In this document: one piece after another, positions 56,197 to 64,000 of the stretch
How positions within the stretch are numbered: position 1 is the first letter of the stretch
Layout: the number at the start of each line of letters is the position of its first letter
Source: Affinundibacterium amnicola
GTDB taxonomy: Bacteria > Pseudomonadota > Gammaproteobacteria > Burkholderiales > Burkholderiaceae_D
Assembly: GCF_014284275.1 (NCBI RefSeq)
Contig: NZ_JACOFU010000002.1
Location: forward strand, 480,623 to 544,622
DNA length: 64,000 bases
Reading direction: 5' to 3'
Made by a program: the position numbers and the translations under genes
The notes under the pieces: generated by a model
The model's input: the letters and a program-made list of their open reading frames with translations, nothing else
Told to the model about the DNA's origin: nothing
Database searches by the model: none

Positions 56197-58524
56197 ATGA
56201 GCGAACAAGCAAATTTATTTGATGAAGCCCCGAATAACAACGGTGGTAATGGTGGTGATAGCGAGACTTTGACGCTGGCGACTTTCGCTGAGCGAGCGTA
56301 TCTTGATTACGCGATTTCTGTGGTTAAAGGTCGTGCCTTGCCCGATGTCAGTGATGGACAAAAACCAGTGCAGCGTCGGATTTTGTATTCGATGAATGAA
56401 CTCGGTTTGAATTCCTCTGCCAAGCCGCGTAAATCGGCGACGGTGGTCGGTGATGTCCTCGGTAAGCTCCATCCACATGGCGATCAGTCTGTGTATGACG
56501 CGATGGTGCGTATGGCACAGGATTTTTCTCTGCGCTATCCATTGATTGATGGACAAGGTAATTTCGGTTCACGCGACGGCGATGGTGCGGCGGCGATGCG
56601 ATATACCGAGGCGCGCTTAACGCCAATTTCTAAATTATTGCTCGATGAAATTGATCTGGGTACGGTCGATTTTCAGCCCAACTATGATGGCTCATATGAA
56701 GAGCCGACTTTATTGCCGGGACGTTTACCCTTCGTTTTATTGAATGGTGCATCGGGTATCGCGGTTGGTATGGCAACTGAGATTCCGTCCCACAATTTGA
56801 CGGAAGTGGCAAAGGCAGCGGTCGCTTTGATTCGCAATCCTAAAACCACGCATGCTGAATTAATGGAGTTCATCCCTGGCCCAGATTTTCCGGGCGGCGG
56901 ACAGATCATCACGCCAGCGGCAGCAATCAGCGACATTTATGCCAGTGGTCGTGGCAGTGTCAAAGTACGTGCGCGTTGGAAGATAGAAGAACTGGCGCGT
57001 GGTCAATGGCAGGCCGTCATTACCGAACTACCGCCAGGTACTTCTTCACAGAAAGTATTGGAAGAAATCGAAGAGATTACTAATCCCAAAATCAAAATGG
57101 GTAAAAAATCTCTGTCGCCAGAACAAGTCAGCTTAAAACAAGTCATGTTGTCGGTACTCGATGCTGTGCGCGATGAATCTGGCAAAGATGCCGCCGTGCG
57201 TCTGGTCTTAGAACCAAAGTCCAAAAATCAAGATCAAGCCGAATTCATGCAAATGTTGTTGGCACATACTTCCCTCGAAACTTCTGCTTCATTGAATTTA
57301 GTGATGATAGGTGGCGATGGGCGTCCACGCCAAAAACCGCTCTCCGATATTTTGACGGAGTGGATCACTTTCCGCTTTGAAACCGTCACGCGTCGCACCC
57401 AATTCAAGCTGAAGAAAGTGAATGACCGTATTCATATTTTAGAAGGCCGTGAAGCGGTATTATTGAATATCGATAAAGTCATCAAGATCATTCGCGAATC
57501 GGATGAACCTAAGCCTGCTTTGATCGAAGCGTTCCGTCTATCGGATCGCCAGGCCGAAGATATTTTAGAAATCCGTTTGCGCCAATTGGCACGCTTGGAA
57601 GCTATCAAGATTCAACAAGAATTGGCAGAATTGCGTAACGAAAAAACCAGTTTGCAAAATCTCTTAGATGATCCTTCCGCGATGAAGAAATGCATCATCA
57701 AAGAAATCGAAGCTGACGCCAAACAGTTTGGCGATGCACGCCGCACGGTCATCGAAGAAGCTCAGCGCGCTTCTATCGAACAGAAAGTCATCGACGAGCC
57801 AGTAACAGTGGTGATCTCAGAAAAAGGTTGGGTACGCGCTCGTACCGGCCATGAACACGATCCGGCACAATTCACGTTTAAAGCAGGTGATAGTTTGTAC
57901 GGTACATTTGAATGCCGCACCGTGGACCAACTCTTGGTATTTGGCTCAAACGGCCGCGTGTATTCCGTGCCGGTTTCTGCCCTGCCCGGCGCCCGTGGTG
58001 ATGGCGTGCCAGTCACGACATTGATCGACTTAGCCAGCGGCACACGCATCTTGCATTACTTCGCAGGTAAAGCCGAAACCTCACTCTTATTGGCGTCGAC
58101 CGCCGGTTATGGTTTCACCGCAAAGCTCGGTGACATGGTTGGTCGTATGAAGGCTGGCAAAGCCTTTATGACGCTAGAAGATAGTGATGAACCTTTGGCA
58201 CCGACTGCAGTCGCTGACGATGCTAGTGCGATTGCATGCTTGTCTGAAAAAGGTCGCTTACTGGTATTTGGATTAGCAGAAATCAAGCAATTATCCAGCG
58301 GTGGACGTGGTGTGATTTTGATGGAATTAGAAGCCAAAGAAAAATTAATTGCAGCGACGGCGATCAGTCAAAAAGGTGTCAAAGTCAGTGGTATAGGTCG
58401 TGCTGCCAAACCGCAAGAAGTGAGCCTGAGTGCCAGTGGTCTTGCCATTCATATTGGCAAACGTGCGCGCAAAGGTAAAGCTTTAGAATCAAAAATCAAA
58501 GCAACACATTTATCTAAAAATTAA
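56197..58524 (+). CDS. parC: DNA topoisomerase IV subunit A
   Basis: The DNA-breaking subunit of topoisomerase IV. 775 residues: the winged-helix region ([40 protein letters not shown] with the quinolone-region residues in usual order), catalytic Tyr in [11 protein letters not shown] (about residue 130), tower/coiled coil, and a degenerate C-terminal pinwheel (about 500-775). Length is near E. coli ParC (752) and it lacks the complete GyrA-box series. A short Asn/Gly-rich segment (NNNGGNGGD) precedes the core. Confidence 0.96.
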   Translation: MSEQANLFDEAPNNNGGNGGDSETLTLATFAERAYLDYAISVVKGRALPDVSDGQKPVQRRILYSMNELGLNSSAKPRKSATVVGDVLGKLHPHGDQSVYDAMVRMAQDFSLRYPLIDGQGNFGSRDGDGAAAMRYTEARLTPISKLLLDEIDLGTVDFQPNYDGSYEEPTLLPGRLPFVLLNGASGIAVGMATEIPSHNLTEVAKAAVALIRNPKTTHAELMEFIPGPDFPGGGQIITPAAAISDIYASGRGSVKVRARWKIEELARGQWQAVITELPPGTSSQKVLEEIEEITNPKIKMGKKSLSPEQVSLKQVMLSVLDAVRDESGKDAAVRLVLEPKSKNQDQAEFMQMLLAHTSLETSASLNLVMIGGDGRPRQKPLSDILTEWITFRFETVTRRTQFKLKKVNDRIHILEGREAVLLNIDKVIKIIRESDEPKPALIEAFRLSDRQAEDILEIRLRQLARLEAIKIQQELAELRNEKTSLQNLLDDPSAMKKCIIKEIEADAKQFGDARRTVIEEAQRASIEQKVIDEPVTVVISEKGWVRARTGHEHDPAQFTFKAGDSLYGTFECRTVDQLLVFGSNGRVYSVPVSALPGARGDGVPVTTLIDLASGTRILHYFAGKAETSLLLASTAGYGFTAKLGDMVGRMKAGKAFMTLEDSDEPLAPTAVADDASAIACLSEKGRLLVFGLAEIKQLSSGGRGVILMELEAKEKLIAATAISQKGVKVSGIGRAAKPQEVSLSASGLAIHIGKRARKGKALESKIKATHLSKN

Positions 58525-58555
58525 AGCGTCAATTTCGCTTGGATTTTTGTAAAAC

Positions 58556-58592
58556 AAATAAGCCCTGGTATTAGCAATACCAGGGCTTATTT
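58556..58592. terminator. 17-bp perfect hairpin after parC, bidirectional
   Basis: AAATAAGCCCTGGTATT and AATACCAGGGCTTATTT pair perfectly around AGC. It lies between the convergent parC and response-regulator genes. The T-runs are short, but the stem is the strongest in the window. Confidence 0.85.
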
Positions 58593-58639
58593 ACAAACCG
58601 CGCGCATTTGGGTTCAACACCAATACGATCAATAAAAAT

Positions 58640-60304
58640 TTATTGATCACCTAGCACAATTTTATTTTTCCCACTGTGTTTAGCTCTATACAAAGCGGCA
58701 TCGGCAATCGAGATTAAATCGTCAGGGCTCGTTGTCTGCCTTGAGTCTGCAATACCAGCAGAGAAACTGACACAAAACTCACCTTGTTCAGAACTGTGAT
58801 GAATATGATTAAATGCTGAGCGGACTTTATCCAATACGGCACAAGCGACCTCAGCCGTTGTGTTTGGAAAGATGACGATAAACTCTTCGCCACCATAACG
58901 GCCAACGACGTCGCTCTTACGCAAACGTTGTCTTAATAAATGCGACAAGGTGCGTAACACTTGATCACCGATCTGATGTCCGTAGGTATCATTCACCTTC
59001 TTGAAATTATCCAAGTCCAACATCGCTACCGATACACAAGTCACATTGCGACTGGCACTCGACATTTTAGCGATGAGATCTTCTTTAATCGCAGAATGGT
59101 TATATAAACCCGTCAAACCATCACGCATCACCAGCGTACGCAAAGCACGATATCGTTCAGCTCGCGTTGATAATGAAGAAATCAAAAGTTCTGGCGAAAT
59201 AGGTTTGACCAGAAAATCATCGGCGCCAACCTTCACCGCTGCCAACTGCTTTTGTAAATTATTTTCGCTAGATAGAAAAACAATCGGCACGTCTAAGTAA
59301 GAAGGATCTTGGCGGATAACCTTTGATAATTCAACGCCATCACAATCAGGCATGTAAACATCCATTAACACTAATTCAGGACGAAAACTTGCCATTTGTT
59401 CCAACACAAATGCAGGATCATTCAGTACTTCAATGATCATGCCTGCTCCCTGCAAAACACGACTGTAATATTCAGCAAGATCGACATCATCATCGATAAT
59501 CATAATTCGATAATGTTTTGGACTGCTACGGCTCAGTATTTCTTCTATGCTTTCAGTGATCGCAAGGATATCAATTGGCATTAAGAAAAATGCGTCGCCA
59601 CCTGCCCGAACTGCACGCAAGCGGGTTTCAAAACTATTGGTTTTTGAAGTAAACAACACTGGTGGCATTTGCACATGATGTGATTTCATACGCATAATCT
59701 CATCGCTACCAGCAAAATGTTTGTTTTGAAAATCTGCATCAATAATCAGCAATGCTGGCTTTTTCTCCAGAATTGCACGTTCTAATTCATGCAATTGATT
59801 GACGTGTTGAATTTCAAACGCAAATTGCTCTAGAACTTGGATAACTTCCTGATTTTTTTCTTCGTACTCATCTGCCCATAAGATCAATCTTGTTGCACTA
59901 TCAACGCCGATTGGAACTATATTGCTGAGTTGACTCTTCACCTCAGCTTGCGCCTCGGCAGCGCAGACTTGCACATATTTTGCTGTCGCGATGTACTTAT
60001 TGACCTCTGCGACAAAATCCTGAATCTTAACGGCATCCCAAGAATCGCCATTGATATAGGCTTTTAAGCTGATTTCTAATTGTCGGGCGATATCGCCAAT
60101 TTCCGGAAAACCAAAAGTCCCCGCTGAACCCGCCATGGTGTGCAACTGGCGATGCAATGATGTGTAATTTTCCCGATTGAATGGATCAGACTCAAATCGT
60201 TGGCCGGCGAGCCGCATTTCTTCCAGCTTGGCAGGAAGCTTGGCGATATAAAGTTGTGCTAGCGCCTGCAAGGCATCATTTAGCTCTTGATCCCGCTCAC
60301 TCAC
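58640..60304 (-). CDS. Hpt-REC-REC-GGDEF response regulator (diguanylate cyclase)
   Basis: 554 residues. The Hpt domain (1-110) has His55 in LHTMAGSAGTFG. A divergent first receiver (about 140-258) keeps an Asp in LLIIDADFQ, and a canonical second receiver (about 268-385) has IMIIDDDVDLAEYY and LVLMDVYMPDCDG. The C-terminal GGDEF domain (about 395-554) has intact GRYGGEEF, an RxxD I-site (RKSD) five residues upstream and DLDNFKKVNDTYGH. It should make c-di-GMP under phosphorelay control. The GTG start follows the upstream TAA with no gap, so it is coupled to the CheY-like gene. Confidence 0.93.
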   Translation of the reverse strand: MSERDQELNDALQALAQLYIAKLPAKLEEMRLAGQRFESDPFNRENYTSLHRQLHTMAGSAGTFGFPEIGDIARQLEISLKAYINGDSWDAVKIQDFVAEVNKYIATAKYVQVCAAEAQAEVKSQLSNIVPIGVDSATRLILWADEYEEKNQEVIQVLEQFAFEIQHVNQLHELERAILEKKPALLIIDADFQNKHFAGSDEIMRMKSHHVQMPPVLFTSKTNSFETRLRAVRAGGDAFFLMPIDILAITESIEEILSRSSPKHYRIMIIDDDVDLAEYYSRVLQGAGMIIEVLNDPAFVLEQMASFRPELVLMDVYMPDCDGVELSKVIRQDPSYLDVPIVFLSSENNLQKQLAAVKVGADDFLVKPISPELLISSLSTRAERYRALRTLVMRDGLTGLYNHSAIKEDLIAKMSSASRNVTCVSVAMLDLDNFKKVNDTYGHQIGDQVLRTLSHLLRQRLRKSDVVGRYGGEEFIVIFPNTTAEVACAVLDKVRSAFNHIHHSSEQGEFCVSFSAGIADSRQTTSPDDLISIADAALYRAKHSGKNKIVLGDQ

Positions 60305-60697
60305 TTAGCTCACCTTGTTCCACAATGTACGAGCTTGCTCAGCTAGAGCCATTGGATCAAAAGGCTTGGCAATTACGCCGATTGCACCGAGGGTGTAGTA
60401 GTAATCCTGCTCGCTCGATTGAACTTTAGCCGTCATAAAAATGACCGGTGTATTGCTGGTAGCTGGCAATTTACGTAAATGTGCAAGTGTTGTCGGACCA
60501 TCCATATTCGGCATCATCACATCCAACAATAACAAATCCGGAACAAATCCTTGTTCGATAGCCGCGATTGCTTCAGCACCGGAACTACAGGTTTTTAAAG
60601 AAAAGCCGCCAACGACTTCTAAAGCAATTTGCGCAACGGCTTGAATATCTAAGTCGTCTTCCACATACAAAATATTGTTCAATGACTTCTCTGTCAT
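60305..60697 (-). CDS. CheY-like single-domain response regulator
   Basis: About 130 residues, one receiver domain. It has the acidic pair in LYVEDDLDI, the phospho-acceptor Asp in LLLLDVMMPNMDG (residue 59 from this start), Thr in VIFMTAK and Lys in IAKPFDPM. ATG 60697 has AAAGG six bases upstream; an in-frame ATG at 60703 lies too close to it. It is the first gene of a two-gene operon with the Hpt-REC-REC-GGDEF protein and may exchange phosphate with that protein's Hpt domain (inference). No kinase adjoins. Confidence 0.93.
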   Translation of the reverse strand: MTEKSLNNILYVEDDLDIQAVAQIALEVVGGFSLKTCSSGAEAIAAIEQGFVPDLLLLDVMMPNMDGPTTLAHLRKLPATSNTPVIFMTAKVQSSEQDYYYTLGAIGVIAKPFDPMALAEQARTLWNKVS

Positions 60698-60909
60698 ATT
60701 CATCCTTTAGCAAAAAACCATCCTGGTGATGAATCTCACTGAGCGAGAAAATAGAGGACGGAAAACTGAATATGATCATGATAGCCGCCACACTCATGTT
60801 GTCAAAGCAATTTCCGCCTCACGACAGAATTTTCCAACAAGAAACTTCTTAAATTTATCATAAAATCAATTATCACGAGCACAAATCGCGTATAGAAGCA
60901 ATTACTTGA

Positions 60910-62139
60910 CTAATGCAGCTCACGAAGCTGCCCGGCATAAACGCTCGCAACACATGGATTGACACCAATAAGATAAGCTAAATCAGCTGGGCGCTCAATT
61001 TTCCAGATGGCGAAATCAGCCTGCTTTCCTGCGCTTAAACTACCAATATTTTGTTCCATACCTAAGGCACGCGCGGCGTTAATTGTCACACCTTGCAAAG
61101 CCTCTAATGGCGTCATACGAAACAAAGTGCAAGCCATATTCATGGTCAGCAACGGTGACGTCATAGGCGAGGTACCAGGGTTACAATCCGTCGCTAAAGC
61201 AATAGGCACACCCGCTGCACGCAAAGCGGCTAGTGGTGGGTATTTGGTTTCCCGTAAAAAGTAAAATGCCCCTGGCAATAAGACCGCGACTGTACCGTGT
61301 TTCTGCATCGCGGCGATGCCTTCATCACTCAGGTATTCCAAATGATCGGCCGAGAGTCCTTGATACTTCGCCGTTAAGGCTGCACCACCCTGATCGGACA
61401 GCTGTTCTGCATGTAATTTGACTGGTAAGCCATGTCGCTGAGCAGCTTGAAATACACGCTCAGTCTGTGCTAGTGTAAAACCTATTTTCTCGCAAAAGAC
61501 ATCAACCGCATCGGCTAATCCTTCCTCGACAATCGCAGGCAGCATGCGTTCACAAACCTCATCGATATATGCATCAGCGCGACCTGCGAATTCAGGAGGC
61601 AAGGCGTGTGCACCTAAGAATGTGGTGGTGACTTTGACTGGCAAATCTCTTTGTATCTGACGGGCGACGCGCAAAATTTTTGCTTCGGTTGCGGTATCAA
61701 GGCCGTAACCCGATTTGATTTCTAGTGTCGTCACACCTTCACGCAAACTGCTGAGTACACGCGGCAAACTCGCTTGCATTAATTCTTGTTCCGTCGCGGC
61801 GCGTGTTGCTTTGACGGTCGACACGATGCCACCACCTTGCCGAGCAATTTCTTCGTAAGCGACACCGTTTAAACGCGCCTCAAATTCATTGCTACGATTG
61901 CCTGCATACACCATATGGGTATGGCAATCGATCAAACCTGGCGTCAGCCAACAGCCTTGTCCATCGTGGGTACTTTGCGCTACATAGTCGGCTGGCAAAT
62001 CTTGAGCTGCCCCTAACCACGCAATCTTGCCATCTTTAACCGCAATCGCCGCATCACGGATAATGCCGTAATCAGCGCCCGCTTCCATGGTAGCGAGATG
62101 GACGTTCAGCCACAGACTATCCCAATTAAGCAAGGACAT
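60910..62139 (-). CDS. hutI: Imidazolonepropionase
   Basis: Opens the imidazolone ring to N-formimino-glutamate, the third step of histidine degradation. About 409 residues of the amidohydrolase fold: metal HxH in [14 protein letters not shown], substrate-binding [22 protein letters not shown], His in KLHAEQLSD, and the catalytic Asp in [15 protein letters not shown] 62139 has GGGAGG five bases upstream and overlaps the hutD end by 14 bases, so the genes are coupled. An upstream in-frame ATG at 62160 lies further into hutD. Confidence 0.96.
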   Translation of the reverse strand: MSLLNWDSLWLNVHLATMEAGADYGIIRDAAIAVKDGKIAWLGAAQDLPADYVAQSTHDGQGCWLTPGLIDCHTHMVYAGNRSNEFEARLNGVAYEEIARQGGGIVSTVKATRAATEQELMQASLPRVLSSLREGVTTLEIKSGYGLDTATEAKILRVARQIQRDLPVKVTTTFLGAHALPPEFAGRADAYIDEVCERMLPAIVEEGLADAVDVFCEKIGFTLAQTERVFQAAQRHGLPVKLHAEQLSDQGGAALTAKYQGLSADHLEYLSDEGIAAMQKHGTVAVLLPGAFYFLRETKYPPLAALRAAGVPIALATDCNPGTSPMTSPLLTMNMACTLFRMTPLEALQGVTINAARALGMEQNIGSLSAGKQADFAIWKIERPADLAYLIGVNPCVASVYAGQLRELH

Positions 62140-62758
62140 GCGCGCCTCCCTGTTGTTCATGATGACTCAAAAAACTAATCCGCATTAAATACAAAAGACT
62201 GCCCTCTTCCGCTTCGATATGACAGCGGATACCGCTGGCTTCATGTTCTTCCTCCAATAAAACCAGATCGCCTTCTTCCAATTGTGTATGCGTAAGCAAT
62301 TGCGCGTGACCTCTTTCGCAGTACACTAAAATCTGTTGTGCGTTTTCTGCATTGATCAGATGTTCACCTGCACTCAAACCTTGCATATGATGCTGACAAA
62401 CATCGCGCCTTGTCATCAAATTCAGATCAACGACAGTGCCGCCTAGTAGTTCAGCATAAATATTGTCCTCACCGGAGAACCTATGCGGCAAACTCTCCTG
62501 CGTTAGCGTGACATTTTTTTCCGCTGTGCTACCGACATCCGTTTTCAAGACCAAACCCGTGCCAGATAATATTGCTAAAGTGCGGTCTATCTGAGCAAAA
62601 TGAGAAAACGGTCCATCCTGCGCGACGGTGGCCGTACTTAAACGCCAGACAAAATTATCGATACCTGCATTCTCAGGAAAAATCGCTAATTCGGTGGTAC
62701 TACCACCACCATTTTTCCACGGCATCGTACGGTAATCTTTTGCGGTCCATTTACGCAT
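62126..62758 (-). CDS. hutD: HutD family protein
   Basis: About 210 residues, a cupin-like protein of the HutD/Ves family found in hut operons. In Pseudomonas HutD limits hut expression, perhaps by binding an intermediate. Motifs are [47 protein letters not shown] and the PHRFSGE segment. ATG 62758 is preferred over an upstream TTG at 62773 because GAGAAG lies just before it. It overlaps hutI and follows hutH after a repeat-containing gap. Confidence 0.9.
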   Translation of the reverse strand: MRKWTAKDYRTMPWKNGGGSTTELAIFPENAGIDNFVWRLSTATVAQDGPFSHFAQIDRTLAILSGTGLVLKTDVGSTAEKNVTLTQESLPHRFSGEDNIYAELLGGTVVDLNLMTRRDVCQHHMQGLSAGEHLINAENAQQILVYCERGHAQLLTHTQLEEGDLVLLEEEHEASGIRCHIEAEEGSLLYLMRISFLSHHEQQGGAHVLA

Positions 62759-62797
62759 GGCTTCTCTCAACAATAAGTAAACTCAAAATCAATAGTA

Positions 62798-62862
62798 AAC
62801 CGCAGAGGCGCAGAGTACGCAGAGATGTTTAAAAAATTTCTCTGTATAGTCTGCGCCTCTGC
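62798..62862. repeat. CGCAGAG-type inverted repeat between hutH and hutD
   Basis: The left arm CCGCAGAGGCGCAGA near 62800 is mirrored exactly by TCTGCGCCTCTGCGG at 62850-62864, with further CAGAGA/TCTCTG pairing inside. The sequence type matches the inverted repeat in the zwf leader. It lies within the likely hutH-hutD transcript. Confidence 0.75.
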
Positions 62863-62873
62863 GGCAAAAAACA

Positions 62874-62926
62874 CTACAACTTGTGCTGCAACTACGCTAC
62901 AACTATGCAGCAACTAAGCTACAACT
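62874..62926. repeat. Imperfect 22-23 bp tandem repeat after hutH
   Basis: CTACAACT recurs at 62874, 62897 and 62919, with GCAACTA between copies, giving about two and a half imperfect units. It ends at the hutH stop codon. Confidence 0.55.
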
Positions 62927-64000
62927 TAAGCCAAATACAAATGCGAATACAGATCTGCACATTGTGCGCTCAAAGCGCCATCAACCACTAAGGATTTCGC
63001 TGCTTCGATGTCTGGCGCAAAGAAACGATCTTTGTCGTAGAACGCGACTTTAGAACGCAACAACTGGTGCACGGTCGTTAATTTATCTGAAGTTTTCAAA
63101 GGCTGATGGAAGTCCACACCCTGTGCCGCAGCTAATAATTCTATACCGACAATAGTAGCAGTATTGTGCGCCATTTCGTGCAGACGACGACCAGCAAATG
63201 TCGCCATACTGACGTGATCTTCTTGATTAGCTGAAGTTGGAATCGTATCGACACTAGCTGGATGGGCGTGCGATTTATTTTCGGATGCCAAGGCTGCCGC
63301 TGTCACGTGTGCAATCATAAAGCCAGAATTCAAACCAGATGATGGTACTAAGAATGGTGGCAAGCCTGAGATAGATGCATCGATCAGCAAGGCGATACGA
63401 CGCTCAGAAATAGAACCAATTTCGGCGATCGCCAAAGCCAAAGTATCGGCGGCAAAAGCGACTGGCTCTGCGTGGAAATTACCACCAGAAATCACTTCAT
63501 TCGTATCGACAAACACCAAAGGATTATCGGTTACCGCATTCGCCTCTGTCAGCAAAGTACGCGCGGCATTATTGATGATATCTAAACACGCGCCCATCAC
63601 CTGTGGCTGGCAACGCAAGCAGTATGGATCTTGCACACGTTCATCATTGACCAAATGCGATTGACGGATTTCACTGCCAGTCAACAGCGTACGATAAATA
63701 TTCGCGGTCGCAATTTGACCAGGCTGACCACGCACTGCGTGAATACGCGGATCAAACGGTGCATCGCTACCCTTCGCCGCATCGACCGACAAGGCGCCCG
63801 TGATCGTTGCCGCTTCTAATAAACGCTCAGCCAGGAACAAACCATTCAATGCCAAAGCAGTTGACACTTGCGTACCGTTGATCAAAGCTAAACCTTCTTT
63901 CGCCGCCAAAACGACAGGCGTGATACCTGCTTGAGCCAACGCCGCTTTGGCATCAACCATCTTGCCGTCAACGCGTACCTGACCTTCACCCATGATCGCT
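62926..64000 (-). CDS. hutH: Histidine ammonia-lyase, C-terminal two thirds, cut by window edge
   Basis: Deaminates histidine to urocanate, the first step of histidine degradation. The window holds about 358 residues of a protein normally near 510. Visible are [96 protein letters not shown] and [18 protein letters not shown]. The MIO-forming Ala-Ser-Gly lies beyond the edge. It is the first gene of the leftward hutH-hutD-hutI set seen here; hutU and hutC are not in view. Confidence 0.96.
   Translation of the reverse strand, partial: AIMGEGQVRVDGKMVDAKAALAQAGITPVVLAAKEGLALINGTQVSTALALNGLFLAERLLEAATITGALSVDAAKGSDAPFDPRIHAVRGQPGQIATANIYRTLLTGSEIRQSHLVNDERVQDPYCLRCQPQVMGACLDIINNAARTLLTEANAVTDNPLVFVDTNEVISGGNFHAEPVAFAADTLALAIAEIGSISERRIALLIDASISGLPPFLVPSSGLNSGFMIAHVTAAALASENKSHAHPASVDTIPTSANQEDHVSMATFAGRRLHEMAHNTATIVGIELLAAAQGVDFHQPLKTSDKLTTVHQLLRSKVAFYDKDRFFAPDIEAAKSLVVDGALSAQCADLYSHLYLA

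Noticed and set aside
54021-58524. gyrB/gyrA assignment for the topoisomerase pair
   Set aside because: Adjacent B and A subunits of 663 and 775 residues, ParE-type motifs and a degenerate C-terminal pinwheel fit topoisomerase IV.
62874-62926. Possible CRISPR-like array
   Set aside because: Units are imperfect, only about two and a half copies, without spacers of even length or cas genes.

Overview
The window reads as chromosomal DNA of a betaproteobacterium (order Burkholderiales, most likely family Oxalobacteraceae, Undibacterium-like). This is inferred from the housekeeping proteins (ClpS-ClpA, ParE-ParC, NADP-Icd, S20, a 655-residue RlhA), from the Entner-Doudoroff block edd / zwf-pgl-hexR, and from a base composition that looks somewhat below 50% G+C. 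No rRNA, tRNA, CRISPR array, prophage or transposase gene was seen. It is mainly a core-genome stretch with scattered small repeats.

Layout. 1-4.4 kb: glucose catabolism, with truncated edd divergent from zwf-pgl and then hexR. 4.5-8.1 kb: an HDOD protein, a FliL-like membrane protein with an acyltransferase, an orphan ParA and RsuA. 8.2-13.2 kb: an M24 peptidase, an aminotransferase and a RidA-like protein, divergent from a MocR-type regulator. 13.2-21.7 kb: a membrane diguanylate cyclase with an altered signature motif, a cysteinyl-tRNA synthetase of unusual type, RlhA and a large hybrid histidine kinase. 22-33 kb: envelope and secreted proteins (a CsgG-like protein, an M1 aminopeptidase, a tandem M14 carboxypeptidase pair, an unknown exported protein, a membrane-anchored XRE regulator, SppA). 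33.4-37.1 kb: class III alcohol dehydrogenase, RF3 and a GNAT. 37.5-47.5 kb: ClpB, an unknown protein, an S9 peptidase, a dicarboxylate/amino-acid symporter and ClpA-ClpS. 48-53.8 kb: cold-shock protein, Icd, RluE, DUF192, S20, a GNAT and a VWA/CoxE-like protein. 54-58.5 kb: topoisomerase IV. 58.6-60.7 kb: a two-gene response-regulator/GGDEF operon. 60.9-64 kb: histidine utilisation (hutH-hutD-hutI, read leftward).

Themes. Six exported or cytosolic peptidase-type genes lie between 8 and 43 kb, suggesting a peptide-using heterotroph. One of the tandem M14 proteins has lost recognisable zinc ligands while its neighbour keeps them, so they may be an enzyme/pseudoenzyme pair. At least five non-coding repeat types are present: a CGCAGAG-type inverted repeat at 0.75 and 62.8 kb; a REP-like CCCGCGAAGGCGGG pair at 3.3 kb; a CCCATCCCCATCCC element at 37.3 and 48.4 kb; an AGCAATAC/GTATTGC element at 48.5 and 56.1 kb; and a 150-bp MITE-like element with a target duplication at 29.1 kb. 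Several regulatory motifs stand out by eye: HexR-like sites, CCAATACA direct repeats before the MocR gene, three TGAATAT repeats in exact 10-bp phase before the XRE gene, and a perfect 20-bp palindrome before the alcohol dehydrogenase.
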